Assembly (NCBI GenBank): GCA_946625225.1
Contig: CAMOTA010000001.1
Location: forward strand, 12,642 to 76,641
Origin: UBA9715 sp003452695
Lineage (GTDB): Bacteria > Actinomycetota > Coriobacteriia > Coriobacteriales > Eggerthellaceae
Direction: 5' to 3'
DNA length: 64,000 bases
Shown here: positions 46,201-55,700 of the stretch, piece by piece
Layout of the letters: the number at the start of each line of letters is the position of its first letter
Numbering within the stretch: position 1 is the stretch's first letter
The notes under the pieces: model-generated
What the model was told of the DNA's origin: nothing
Database searches by the model: none
What the model saw: the letters and a program-made list of their open reading frames with translations, nothing else
Position numbers and translations under genes: made by a program

Positions 46201-47871
46201 TTCGGGTGCGGCCTGGACGCCCTGACCACCGACCAGGTTCAGGAAATTCTGGAGGCGGCCGGCAAGGTGTACACGGTGCTGAAAATCGACGAGGTGTCGA
46301 ACCTCGGCGCCGCGCGCATCCGCGTAAGGTCGTTGCTCGCCGCCCTGCGCGACCAGCAGGAAGAACAGGCGCAAGCCGACCGTGCGGCGCTGATAGAGAA
46401 ATCGTGCCCTGCCGTGGCCGCCGCCGAGATGACCCTTGCAAGCATGGATGCCGCCATCAGGGATTTCGAGGGCGCGCGCGAAAACCGCACGGGCGAGACG
46501 CTGGCCAACGCGGCGTCGGTCGTGGCGGACAGGATGTCTCATTCGACGCGCAGCAAGCAAGAGTCCGACCTGGTGATGGGGGACGAGCCCGTTTCCATCG
46601 AACAGAAACTGTCCACGGAGTTCCCCCGCGTCGAGTTCACCAAAGAGATGAAGGAATCGGGCTATACCATCTTGGCGCCGCAGATGGCCCCTTATCATTT
46701 CGAGCTGCTCGTGCCCATCTTCCACGCCTACGGCTACAATCTGGACCTGTTGCCTTCGGTGGACCACGGCGCGGTCGATGCCGGCCTGAAGTACGTGAAC
46801 AACGACATCTGCTATCCATCCATTCTGGTAACCGGCCAGATCATGGAAGCGGTCACGAGCGGACGTTACGACACCGACCGCCTGGCCGTGCTCATAACCC
46901 AGACGGGCGGCGGCTGCCGGGCGACCAACTACATCGCGCTTATACGCAAGGCGCTGAAGGCCGCGGGGCTTGGCCATGTGCCGGTCATATCGCTTGCGCT
47001 GCAGGGGCATCTGGACGAGCACAATTCCGGCTGGGACCTTACCGTGCCCATGTTGAAGCAGGCCGTGTACGCGCTGAGCTACGGCGACCTGCTGATGATG
47101 GCGCTGTACCGCACGCGCCCCTACGAAGCCGAGCCCGGCGCTGCGCAGCGCCTGTTCGACCATTGGATGGACGTGTGCAAGAAGCAGGTGGGCGCTGGCA
47201 CGAACCGCCGCGAGTTCGGCAAGACCTGCCGCGCTATCGTGGACGACTTCGACACCTTGCCGCTCGTCGGCGAGGGCAGCAAGCCGCGCGTCGGCGTGGT
47301 GGGCGAAATCTTGGTGAAGTTCCATCCCACCGCAAACAACCAGGTGGTCGATGTTATCGAACGCGAAGGTTGCGAGGCCGTCGTCCCGGGGCTCGTGGAA
47401 TTCTTCCTGTTCGGCATCGTCGGCCGCATTTTCCAAAAGGACCCGCTCGGCCGTTCCACGAAGGGGGCGATCGGCGCGCGCGCCGCACTGCAGCTGCTGG
47501 CCACGATGCGCAAGCCCATGGTGGACGCTCTGAAGAAATCGGTGCGCTTCGAGGCTCCGACCGACATCTTCACGCTGGGTGAATATGCAGAGGAGATCCT
47601 TTCCACCTGCAATTCCATGGGCGAGGGATGGCTGCTCACCGCCGAGATGGTAGAACTCATCCGCACGGGCACGCCCAACGTGGTATGCGCGCAGCCCTTT
47701 GCCTGCCTGCCCAACCACGTGGTCGGCAAGGCGGTCATAAAGGAGCTGCGCCGCCGCTATCCCGAAAGCAACATCGTTGCGGTGGACTACGACCCCGGCG
47801 CGAGCGAGGTGAACCAGCTGAATCGAATCAAGCTGATGATCAGCGTGGCGAAGGCCAACATGGAAGGCTAG
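43249..47871 (+). CDS. 2-hydroxyacyl-CoA dehydratase activase-type fusion (BcrAD/BadFG, DUF2229 and HgdB-like domains)
   Basis: This 1540-residue protein contains two tandem ASKHA ATPases. The first (about 24-300) has 'AGIDVGSTTVKLAIL', 'NGTCAGGTGAFIDQMA' and 'SRCGVFAKTDVQ'; the second (about 345-620) has 'LGIDAGSTTFKAVLIG', 'NEACSSGCGSFIESFA' and 'SRCTVFMNSRVKQ'. Both keep the cysteines that hold the bridging 4Fe-4S cluster in HgdC. A Cys pair (CKGCSNAC) and a DUF2229-type domain follow, then a dehydratase-like C-terminal half from about 1150. Such proteins are common in anaerobes; their substrate is unknown. GAGGAG precedes the ATG at 43249. No separate dehydratase subunit genes lie nearby. 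Confidence 0.88.
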   Translation: MKYKGRDYVEIPSGNEVAVSRKTDLRAGIDVGSTTVKLAILDRNDNVVWSIYQRHHSDVRATIAQVLEAAAPEYGDREMTIAITGSGGLLLAKWLGVEFVQEVIASKTAVETFIPKTDVAIELGGEDAKIIYFGRSIEQRMNGTCAGGTGAFIDQMAALLNTDAGGLNQLAANHETIYPIASRCGVFAKTDVQPLLNEGARKEDIAASIFQSVVTQTISGLACGRPIRGHIAFLGGPLQYLPELRKRFYETLDLDEEHIIVPENAHLFVASGCAVAGGEVEGIRPERLNDVIARLHSLGDLQGSEVVRLAPLFASEEEHARFVERHAAERVARGDLATYRGEAYLGIDAGSTTFKAVLIGRDGDILWSHYVSNKGDVLGCARTALAALYDDLPADADGRPLVTIAHSTVTGYGEGLLLQALQVDSGEIETVAHLRGAREMLPNVEFILDIGGQDMKCLRVKDGVIDHIMLNEACSSGCGSFIESFASGLGLDVSEFAKTAIEAQQPVDLGSRCTVFMNSRVKQAQKEGATVGDIAAGLAISVIKNALFKVIKIRDPHDVGEHVIVQGGTFLNDAVLRAFEQLAGVDAVRPDIAGNMGAYGAALLARDRAHAGQGGEVHSTLLTREQLDALQPTHRTVRCKGCSNACLLTINDFGKDAQGKHRRFITGNRCEKGAGLAGGTTSDANVPNLFDYKAHRLFDYEPLARDAAPRGTVGIPRVLNMYENYPFWFTFFTKLGFSVILSDPSTKKTYEAGIESMPSESVCYPAKLSHGHVMNLLGKRPDFIWMPCAKWERQEDEGAGNHYNCPIVASYSEALRLNVDDLREPDAPPFLNPWLPYDQKDHLKKRLYYELSDHFKQIVGKHAPVPSKSEIAEAVELAWAEDAKFKEDMRAKGEETLAWMEETGTHGIVLAGRPYHNDPEINHAIPELLTSYGLAVLTEDSIAHLGTLERPIRVVDQWMYHTRLYAAAKVATQRRDLDLIQLNSFGCGLDALTTDQVQEILEAAGKVYTVLKIDEVSNLGAARIRVRSLLAALRDQQEEQAQADRAALIEKSCPAVAAAEMTLASMDAAIRDFEGARENRTGETLANAASVVADRMSHSTRSKQESDLVMGDEPVSIEQKLSTEFPRVEFTKEMKESGYTILAPQMAPYHFELLVPIFHAYGYNLDLLPSVDHGAVDAGLKYVNNDICYPSILVTGQIMEAVTSGRYDTDRLAVLITQTGGGCRATNYIALIRKALKAAGLGHVPVISLALQGHLDEHNSGWDLTVPMLKQAVYALSYGDLLMMALYRTRPYEAEPGAAQRLFDHWMDVCKKQVGAGTNRREFGKTCRAIVDDFDTLPLVGEGSKPRVGVVGEILVKFHPTANNQVVDVIEREGCEAVVPGLVEFFLFGIVGRIFQKDPLGRSTKGAIGARAALQLLATMRKPMVDALKKSVRFEAPTDIFTLGEYAEEILSTCNSMGEGWLLTAEMVELIRTGTPNVVCAQPFACLPNHVVGKAVIKELRRRYPESNIVAVDYDPGASEVNQLNRIKLMISVAKANMEG

Positions 47872-47977
47872 CGGCCGGTCCGACCGCGAAAAGCAGCCCG
47901 ATTGAGTATTCACGTCCGTGCGGCGGCGGAAACAGCTGCGCTCGGCATGATGCGGGGAACGGATAAGAGGAGCGGAA

Positions 47978-48862
47978 TTGCCTGAACAGGGAAAGCTGGT
48001 CGTGTGCCCCACGCCCATCGGCAACCTCGGCGACATGCCCGCGCGCGCGATAGACGCCCTGCGCGGGGCAGATGTCGTATGCGCGGAGGACACGCGGGTG
48101 ACCGGGCGGCTGCTCGCCGCGCTTGGCATCGAGGGCGTGCGCATGGAGCGTTTGGACGAGAACGTGCTCGCGGCGCGTGCGTCCGACATCGTGGCCCGCG
48201 TCCTTGCAGGCCAGGTCGTGGCCTACTGCACCGATGCGGGCATGCCCGGCGTGTCCGACCCCGGCCTGCGCCTGGTGCGCGCCGCCCGCGATGCCGGCGC
48301 CCCAGTCGAAGTGCTTCCCGGCCCCACGGCGGTTGCCACGGCTTTTGTGGCGAGCGGCTGCGTGCAGCCGGCGTTCTACTTCGGCGGTTTCTTCCCCCGC
48401 AAGGAGGCGGCCCGAGCGCAGCTGCTCGCTCAGTTGAAGCTGCTTCAGGCCGCGCTCGTCTTCTACGAAAGCCCGCATCGCCTGACGAGCGCGCTGCGTT
48501 CCATCGCGTCTGCGCTTCCCTTGCGCGAGCTTGCCGTGTGCCGCGAGCTGACCAAAGTTCACGAAGAGGTGGTGCGCGGCCCCGCCGCAGACGTGCTGGC
48601 CGTCTTCGAGCAGCGTCCAACGGTGAAGGGCGAGATCGTCATCGTGATAGACGGCCCCAACGAGGCCGAGTGCCAGGCAGACGGCGAAGCGGCGCGGGGC
48701 GATGCGGCCGCGCGCGCCATCGAGCTGCTAGAGGGGGGTCTGCGCCCGAAGGAGGTCGCAAAGAAGCTGGCCGTCGAGTTCGGCATCGCGCGCAACGAGG
48801 CCTACGAGCTGGCGATGACCGCAAAGCAGCGCGAAGGGGGGCTTGATGCCCAAGGTGTATAG
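47978..48862 (+). CDS. rsmI: 16S rRNA (cytidine-1402-2'-O)-methyltransferase RsmI
   Basis: This 294-residue tetrapyrrole-methylase-fold enzyme modifies C1402 of 16S rRNA. Signatures: 'KLVVCPTPIGNLGDMPARAI', 'VVCAEDTRVTGRLL', 'CTDAGMPGVSDPGLRLVRAA', 'VEVLPGPTAVATA', 'FGGFFPRK' and 'VFYESPHRL'. The start is TTG with AGAGGAG upstream. It overlaps the next gene by 17 bases, indicating a two-gene unit. Confidence 0.94.
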   Translation: MPEQGKLVVCPTPIGNLGDMPARAIDALRGADVVCAEDTRVTGRLLAALGIEGVRMERLDENVLAARASDIVARVLAGQVVAYCTDAGMPGVSDPGLRLVRAARDAGAPVEVLPGPTAVATAFVASGCVQPAFYFGGFFPRKEAARAQLLAQLKLLQAALVFYESPHRLTSALRSIASALPLRELAVCRELTKVHEEVVRGPAADVLAVFEQRPTVKGEIVIVIDGPNEAECQADGEAARGDAAARAIELLEGGLRPKEVAKKLAVEFGIARNEAYELAMTAKQREGGLDAQGV

Positions 48863-49406
48863 CTCGCACCTCGTGTTCGTCGACGACCTGGAAGTATGGG
48901 TGGTCGAAAAGGGAATCCGGCGCATGAACATGCGAGTGACCGGTGCCGATGCGCACGTCGAGGTGTCCGTCCCGCGCGGCACGCCCCTGCGCGACGTCGA
49001 GCGTTTCGTGCGCAGTCGCCGCGCCTGGATAGAAGAAGGCGTTCGGCGAACGCTGAGCTCGCCCATGGCCCAGGCCGAGGCCGCATCGCCGGCGGAGGTC
49101 AGCGCCTGGCGGGAGGTCGTGCAGGCTTGCGTGCCGGCGCTCGTGGCGGCATGGGAGCCCATCTTGGGCGTGAAGGCCGGCACGTTGGCCTACCGCAACA
49201 TGAAGAGCCGCTGGGGCAGCTGCCAACCGCAGACTGGGCGCATCTGCATTAACGTCCGCTTGGCGCTGTATCCCCCCGAATGCCTGGAATACGTGGTGGT
49301 CCACGAGCTCTGCCACCTGCTCGTTCCCGGTCACGGCAGCGATTTCCACGAGCTGATGACCCGCGTCATGCCCGACTGGAGACAACGCCGCGCAAAGCTG
49401 CGCTAG
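48846..49406 (+). CDS. YgjP/DUF45-type zinc metalloprotease
   Basis: This 186-residue protein has the metalloprotease motif VVVHELCHLLVPGHGSDFHELM (HExxH plus the distal His of the UPF0016/YgjP-type pattern), preceded by the family hallmark 'MKSRWGSCQPQTGRICINVRLALYPPECLEYVVVHE'-type region, seen here as 'RWGSC...I.iN..L...P....yVv.HEl.H'. The ATG lies within the rsmI 3' end, with AAGGGGG upstream. Substrates are unknown for the family. Confidence 0.85.
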   Translation: MPKVYSSHLVFVDDLEVWVVEKGIRRMNMRVTGADAHVEVSVPRGTPLRDVERFVRSRRAWIEEGVRRTLSSPMAQAEAASPAEVSAWREVVQACVPALVAAWEPILGVKAGTLAYRNMKSRWGSCQPQTGRICINVRLALYPPECLEYVVVHELCHLLVPGHGSDFHELMTRVMPDWRQRRAKLR

Positions 49407-49777
49407 GAAAGCACCGATTTATGTTGCGCGGCCCCAGGCCGGGCTTTCCCCGTTCTGCCGCCGCGCGCGGGCGATGGGGCATATGAGCACCCAGCATGCC
49501 CCTGTGCCGGGTTTGGCAATCGAGGGATAGTGCCTTCTCGGTTGCCGCCCGCCGCCCGGGCAGCAACTCTTCTAGTTGGAGCAGTCGCACGCCCCTCTTG
49601 CTCGACCGCCCGTCGGCTGCATAGAGTGATGGTAACCCTCCGAAGCGGGTTTTTCAAAAGCGTCGCGGACTTGGGCATTCTCTTGCATTTCAAGTTGCAA
49701 ATCTGCGAAAATTATTTCTTAATAGGCATATTGCGTCTTTGATGTGTTTGCGTTGCTGTTTCGAACGGAGATCAACT
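49407..49777. other. Intergenic region before the giant surface-protein gene
   Basis: No gene is visible in these 371 bases. The left two-thirds are GC-rich with short inverted repeats (for example around 49539-49566). At 49634-49654 a small hairpin AACCC/GGGTT followed by TTTTT may terminate the rsmI unit. The last 100 bases are AT-rich and probably carry the promoter of the next gene; candidate boxes (TTGCAA at 49695) are weak. Confidence 0.45.
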
Positions 49778-52700
49778 ATGAAGCTCATGAAGAAGACCGC
49801 AAACGTACTGCTTGCTTTCGTCCTGGCATTCGGCTTATGCCCTATCGCTCCATTCAGCGCGATGGCTGAAACGGGAAACGCTGCTCCCAGTGATTTTTCC
49901 TTGAGGGCGAGCGGCCTCCTTTCGAATTCTGAAAATGGATTTGGCGGGCTTTCCGCCCAAGCCGAAGGCGATCTCGAGGCCGGCACCTGGGGCGATCTGC
50001 AAACCGCCATCAACAACGTGGAAGATGGGAAGACGATTTACTTGGTCGCCGACATAACTGCCGGTCCCGACAACAAAACGCTGGTGGTCAAGCGCGAGGG
50101 CGTCAGCTTCGCCATCGACCTGGCCGGCCACACCATCAACCGCAACCTCACGTCGCAGGACGACAACAAAGGCCACGTCTTCGACGTGAACGAGGGCACG
50201 CTCACGATCAGGGACTCCAGCACCGGGCAGACTGGCAAAATCACCGGCGGCTACGATAAGAACGGCGGCGGCATCGTCATCGGCGGAGAGGGCCATCTCA
50301 TCGTGGAGTCCGGCGCCATCACCGGCAACCAGGCGTACAACGGCGGCGGCATCTTCGTCTACGGCGAGCTGACTATGACCGGCGGCTCTGTCTCTGGCAA
50401 CATCGGTGGCGACTGCGGCGGCATCTACAACCACGGCGGCACCATCAAGCTGAGCGACGTAACCATATCGGGCAACAGCACGCGCGGCGCCGGCGGCGCG
50501 GGCGTCAACAACAAGGGCACTGCGACGCTCACGAACTGCACCATCAGCAATAACGTTTCGGACGCCGAGGGCGGCGGCGTTTACAACGGCGAAGACGGCA
50601 ACATTACGCTCAATAGCTGCACTATCACAGGCAACAAGTCCGAAAGCGGTGGCGGCATATGCACCTACGGCAGCGCCACACTTGTCAACACGAACATTTC
50701 AGACAACGAGACGAATACGGACGGCGGCGCGATTCGCTCCTACGGTAAGGTCACATTGCAAAGTTGCATCTTCGAGAGGAACAAGGCGGCGAAATCTGGC
50801 GGCGCGATTCGCGTGAACGACGGCACGGTCAGCGCAGAGGTACTCACGTTGCATGAGAACAGGGCCGAAGCCCACGGCGGCGGCATCTACATCAACAACG
50901 ACGCCACGCTGAACCTCACCGACGTTTCAATCACGGAGAACACGGGCATGAACGGCGGCGGCGGCATCTGGGTGGCTGGTGGAACCAAGGCCGTCAACAT
51001 CGCCGGCAAGGTCGTCGTTGCAGACAACAAGGCCAATGATGTATGCCTGGTCGACGGCAAGAAGCTTACCGTGTCCGACCCGCTCACGGACGGCGCGAAC
51101 GTGAACGTGGTCTTGCAGGATTCCACCGGCACGTTCACCAAGGGTTTTCACGAAAAGAATCCGGGAGAGGATCCCGAAAAGTACTTCGAAGCCCAACCTG
51201 GCTTCTCCGTTCTAGCGAACAACGATGGCGAGGCCATGGTCGTCGCGTCCGACTGGGTGCACCTGCAAAAGCAGATCGACGCTGCGGATAACGGCTCCAC
51301 CATCACGTTGGACAAGGACTGGAAAGCAGCCCCTGAGAATTCGGCGCTGAAGATTCGCGGCGGGAAAACCATCACCATCGACCTTAACGGCCACAAGCTC
51401 GACCGCAACCTCGGCAAAGCCAAAGAGGCTGTCGACGGTGGCTCGGTCATCGAGGTGAACGGTGCGCTCACCGTGAAGGACAGCGCCGGCAGCGGCCAGA
51501 TCACGGGCGGGTATTCCTATGCCGGCGGCGGCATCCACGTCCTGCCAGGCGCCACCTGCGCCATAGAGGGCGGTTTCATTACCGAGAACCGGGCAACGAA
51601 CGGCGGCGGCATCTACAGCGATGGCGCGTTGACCATAACGGGCGGCTTCATCGAGAGGAACAGCGCCGACTCCGACGGCGGCGGCATCTATACGCTTGGC
51701 GTGGCCACTGTCGCCGGCGCCTTCGTAATGGCCAACACGGCAAGCAATGGCGCCGGAATCTACGCCGGCTCCGGCACAACCGAGGTGAGTGGCGACACGC
51801 GGATAACCAGCAACACGGCAAAAGACGACGGCGGCGGAATCTTCCTCAATGCGGGTAAGCTCAACCTGTTCGACTGCAATATAGCCCTTAACAGGGCAGA
51901 CGAGGAAGGCGGAGGCATTCACCATTGCGGCAGCGCCACGCTCAACGTGAAGGGCGCCCCGGTCGTGGTGTCCAACACCGCCCCCTCGGGAGGGAACATC
52001 CTGCTGGGCGAGAACGAAGGCAACGCCATCACGATCGTCGACAAGCTTGCGGATACGGCCAAGCTGGACGTCGCTACCAAGAACACCCTTAGTTACGCGA
52101 TAACGTACGGGCTGGAAGGCAAGTCGGCCACGCCCAAGGGCACAATCGACAACTTCAGCTACAACGCAGGCGGAACCGATCAGCTGGTGATTAAGGAAGA
52201 TGGAGAGCTCTACCATAAGCGCACGCCAGCAGACATCGAGGTGAACAACTGGAAAGCTTTGCAGGCGGCGCTTGACGACGAGGAATACAAAACGATCGCG
52301 CTTTCCGGCGACATCGTCGCAGAAGACGAAGACAAAACACTTTGGGTAACAAGAAGCGTCACCATCGACTTGAACGGCAAGAAAATCAATCGCAACCTCA
52401 GGGATTGCGACCAAGATAATGGCAGTGTGCTCGAGCTTGACAACGGTGATGAGGACAGTGTCGAAATAACCATCAAGGATAGCCTTGGTGCCGGGGCCAT
52501 TACTGGCGGGTTCACCGGAGATGGTGGTGGAATTTACATCCACCCGGGGGCTACGCTCTACCTCGAAGGTGGGTCGATTGAAAACAATATCGCAACGAAC
52601 TGCGGTGCTGGCATCTACAACGGCGGCAAGCTTGTGATGAGGGGCGGCCAGCTTGCGTACAACGAAGCATCAGCTTGTGGTGGCGGCATTTACAGCGCCA

Positions 52701-55700
52701 ACAAACTTGAAGCCACGGGCGGCATAATCAGATACAACAAGTCCTATATCTCTGGTGGCGGAATCTATAGCGAAAACGCCCATAGTGGCGCCCGGATGTT
52801 GCTCAGCGGCCTTACCATTTTGAAGAACACGGCCAGGGTCGGCGGCGGCGGCATATACGTCGACGGTATCCCGAATGGGTCGATTACGGACAGCATAATC
52901 GACGACAACGCCACAGAGGGCTATGGCGGCGGCGTGGTCTGCCACAGCAGTGGGGAGATCCTCACAATCAGCAATACGGTTATCGGCAGCAATACCGCCA
53001 AAGGAAACGCATCGGAATTCGAAGACCAGGGTGTCGGGGGCGGCGGCATCTTCATTATTAGCGGCAGTGTAGACATGACCGGTGGCGCCTTGACGAACAA
53101 CGAGGCAAAGCAAGGTGGTGCCGTCACCCTTACGCGGAGAACCCAATTCCAGGCCGATGGCGTGCGCATTCAGGACAACAAGGCAACCGACGGGAGCGGC
53201 GGCGCCATTTTGAACGTCGAGTCCACCCTAAGCGTAAGCAACAGCGAGATACGCGGCAACGAGGCTAAGGTCGATGGTGGTGCCGTATACAGCTTTAATG
53301 GGCTAGACACCAGGACAAAGCTTGAGTCTTGTGTCGTGTCCGACAACACTGCACATAGCTGTGGTGGTGCCGTCGGCTGCGAGTCGGGTTTGTTGACCGT
53401 CCTTGAGTCCACGTTTACGGGCAACCGGGCTGTGGAGCGAGGCGGAGCAATTTACTCGATAGGGGCAAATCCGTTCGTCATGAATACCACCATCACGGAC
53501 AATTCTGCAGACCTTGAAGTCGGTGGTATCTATTTAAGTGATTTCATGGCCGTACAGGGCAAAGTCATCGTGCAGAACAACAGCGGCGGCGATGTCCATA
53601 TCGTTGGAATCTCTGACAATATGGCTACCATCCGCGTAGCCGGCAGCCTTGAGGGGTCGTGGATTGGCGTAAGCGGCAATCCTGAAGTAGGCCTGATTTG
53701 TTACGACTTCCAAAAGTATAACTCAGGCGCCGACCCCGCCGACTACTTCTTCGCCAAACCGGGGTATTCGATCGTTCAAGGCTGGAAAGGCGATGCCGAA
53801 ATCGTCAAATCCGAATGGCCCCAGCTGCAGAAGAAGATACGTGACACCGAAGACGGCGGCACGCTCAAACTCGACCGGGACTGGAAGGCCATCGACAGTG
53901 ACGACCAGCTGAAGGTCCCCGAGGGGAAGACCGTCACCATCGATTTGAACGGCCACACTATCGACCGCAACCGGGGCAGCTCCGACAAGGACGGCCACGT
54001 CATCGAGGTCATGGACGGGGCCACGTTGATCGTCACGGACAGCAGCGCCGGCAAGGACGGTAAAATCACCGGCGGCTATGCGGAAAACGGCGGCGGCATC
54101 AATGTGCAGCCGAACGCCACCTGCACCATCGAGGCCGGCCGCGTCACGGGCAACCAGGCGGACAACGGCGGCGGCGTCTACGTGCACGGCACGCTGAACG
54201 TCACCGGCGGCTCCATCGACAGCAACAAGGCCGAAAACGGCGGCGGCGTCTACTCGGTGGGCACGGTCAACGTCACCGGCGGCAGCATCACGTCCAACGA
54301 GGGCACGTCGAGCGCCGGCGGCATCGGGTTCAAGGCCAGCAGCACGCTGAATGTGGGCGGCAAACCCTCCGTGACGGGCAACATCGCGCCTGCGGGCAAG
54401 AACATCCTGGTAAGCGCAGGCTCGGTGATCACCGTGGTGTCCGAGTTGGGCGAGGGCGCCAAGCTCGACGTCGCCACGCAGGATCCGCCCAGCCCACTCA
54501 CAAGCGGCCTTACGGAAACCGGCAACGATGGGCGTGCGCTGAGCGTGTTCACCTACAACGAGGCAACCGACCGGCTCGTGGTCATGCATGACGAGCTCTA
54601 CCTCATCCGGCTGGCGCCCGACGTCTCGGTGAGCAGCTGGAAGGAGCTCCAGAACGCAATAAACGCCGACGAGAATCAGTGGAAGCTGATCGGCTTGCAA
54701 AACGACATCACGGCAACAGACGATGACGACCGCCTCCACCTGAAAGGCAAGAACGTAAACATCGATCTTTGCGGGCACAAGCTGGACAGGCACCTGGACG
54801 ACTCGGATTCCGACGGCCATGTGTTCGAGCTGAGCGACAACTCCTCGCTTACCATAATGGACAGCGCTGGCGCGGGCATGATTACGGGTGGCTATGCCGC
54901 GCACGGCGGCGCCATCAACATCCACGAGGGTTCCACCTGCACCATCGAAAGCGGCGCTATTGTCGGCAACCGCGCAAGCAAGTCCGGCGGTGGCATCTTC
55001 GTGTACGGCACCCTCATCATGACCGGAGGGTTCGTCGCCGGGAACAAGGGCGACGACGGCGGCGGCATCTACGTCCACGAGCATGGCACCATCAACCTCG
55101 AAAACGTCACCTTGATGGACAACAACGCGAGCGACTACGGCGGCGGCGCCATCAACAACAAGGGTGTGGCCACGCTCAAGAACTGCACGGTCAAGGGCAA
55201 CCGGGCTGACGAGGAGGGCGGCGGCATCTACAACGGCACGAAGGAGCTCACTCTCACCGACTGCACCATAACCGGGAACTCGACGGAGAACGGCGGCGGC
55301 ATCTACAGCTTCGGCACGGTCACGCTGAACAACACCGCCGTGACGGGGAACAAGGCGGGCTACCGCGGCGGCGGCGTCTACGTGCACAAGACGTTCAACA
55401 TGACGGGCGGCGCCATCACGGACAACACGGGCGTCGACTGCGGCGGCATCTACAACGACGCGGGCACCATCACGCTGACCGGCGTGGACATCTCCGGCAA
55501 CCGCGCGACCGAAGACGGCGGCGCGGGCGTGAACAACAAGGGCAAGGCAACCATCACCAACTGCACGATTAGCAAAAACTCCGCCAAGGGCGAAGGCGGC
55601 GGTGTCTACGCCAACGGCGACAGCGATACGACCATCGTCGGCAGCACCATCTCCGGCAACGAGACGCCCTACGATGGCGGCGGCATCTGCTCGTATGGCA

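Noticed and set aside
49739..49777. Upstream 13-codon extension of the giant surface protein
   Set aside because: It would put a Cys/Arg-rich stretch before a clean signal peptide and has no ribosome site, whereas GGAG precedes the ATG at 49778.
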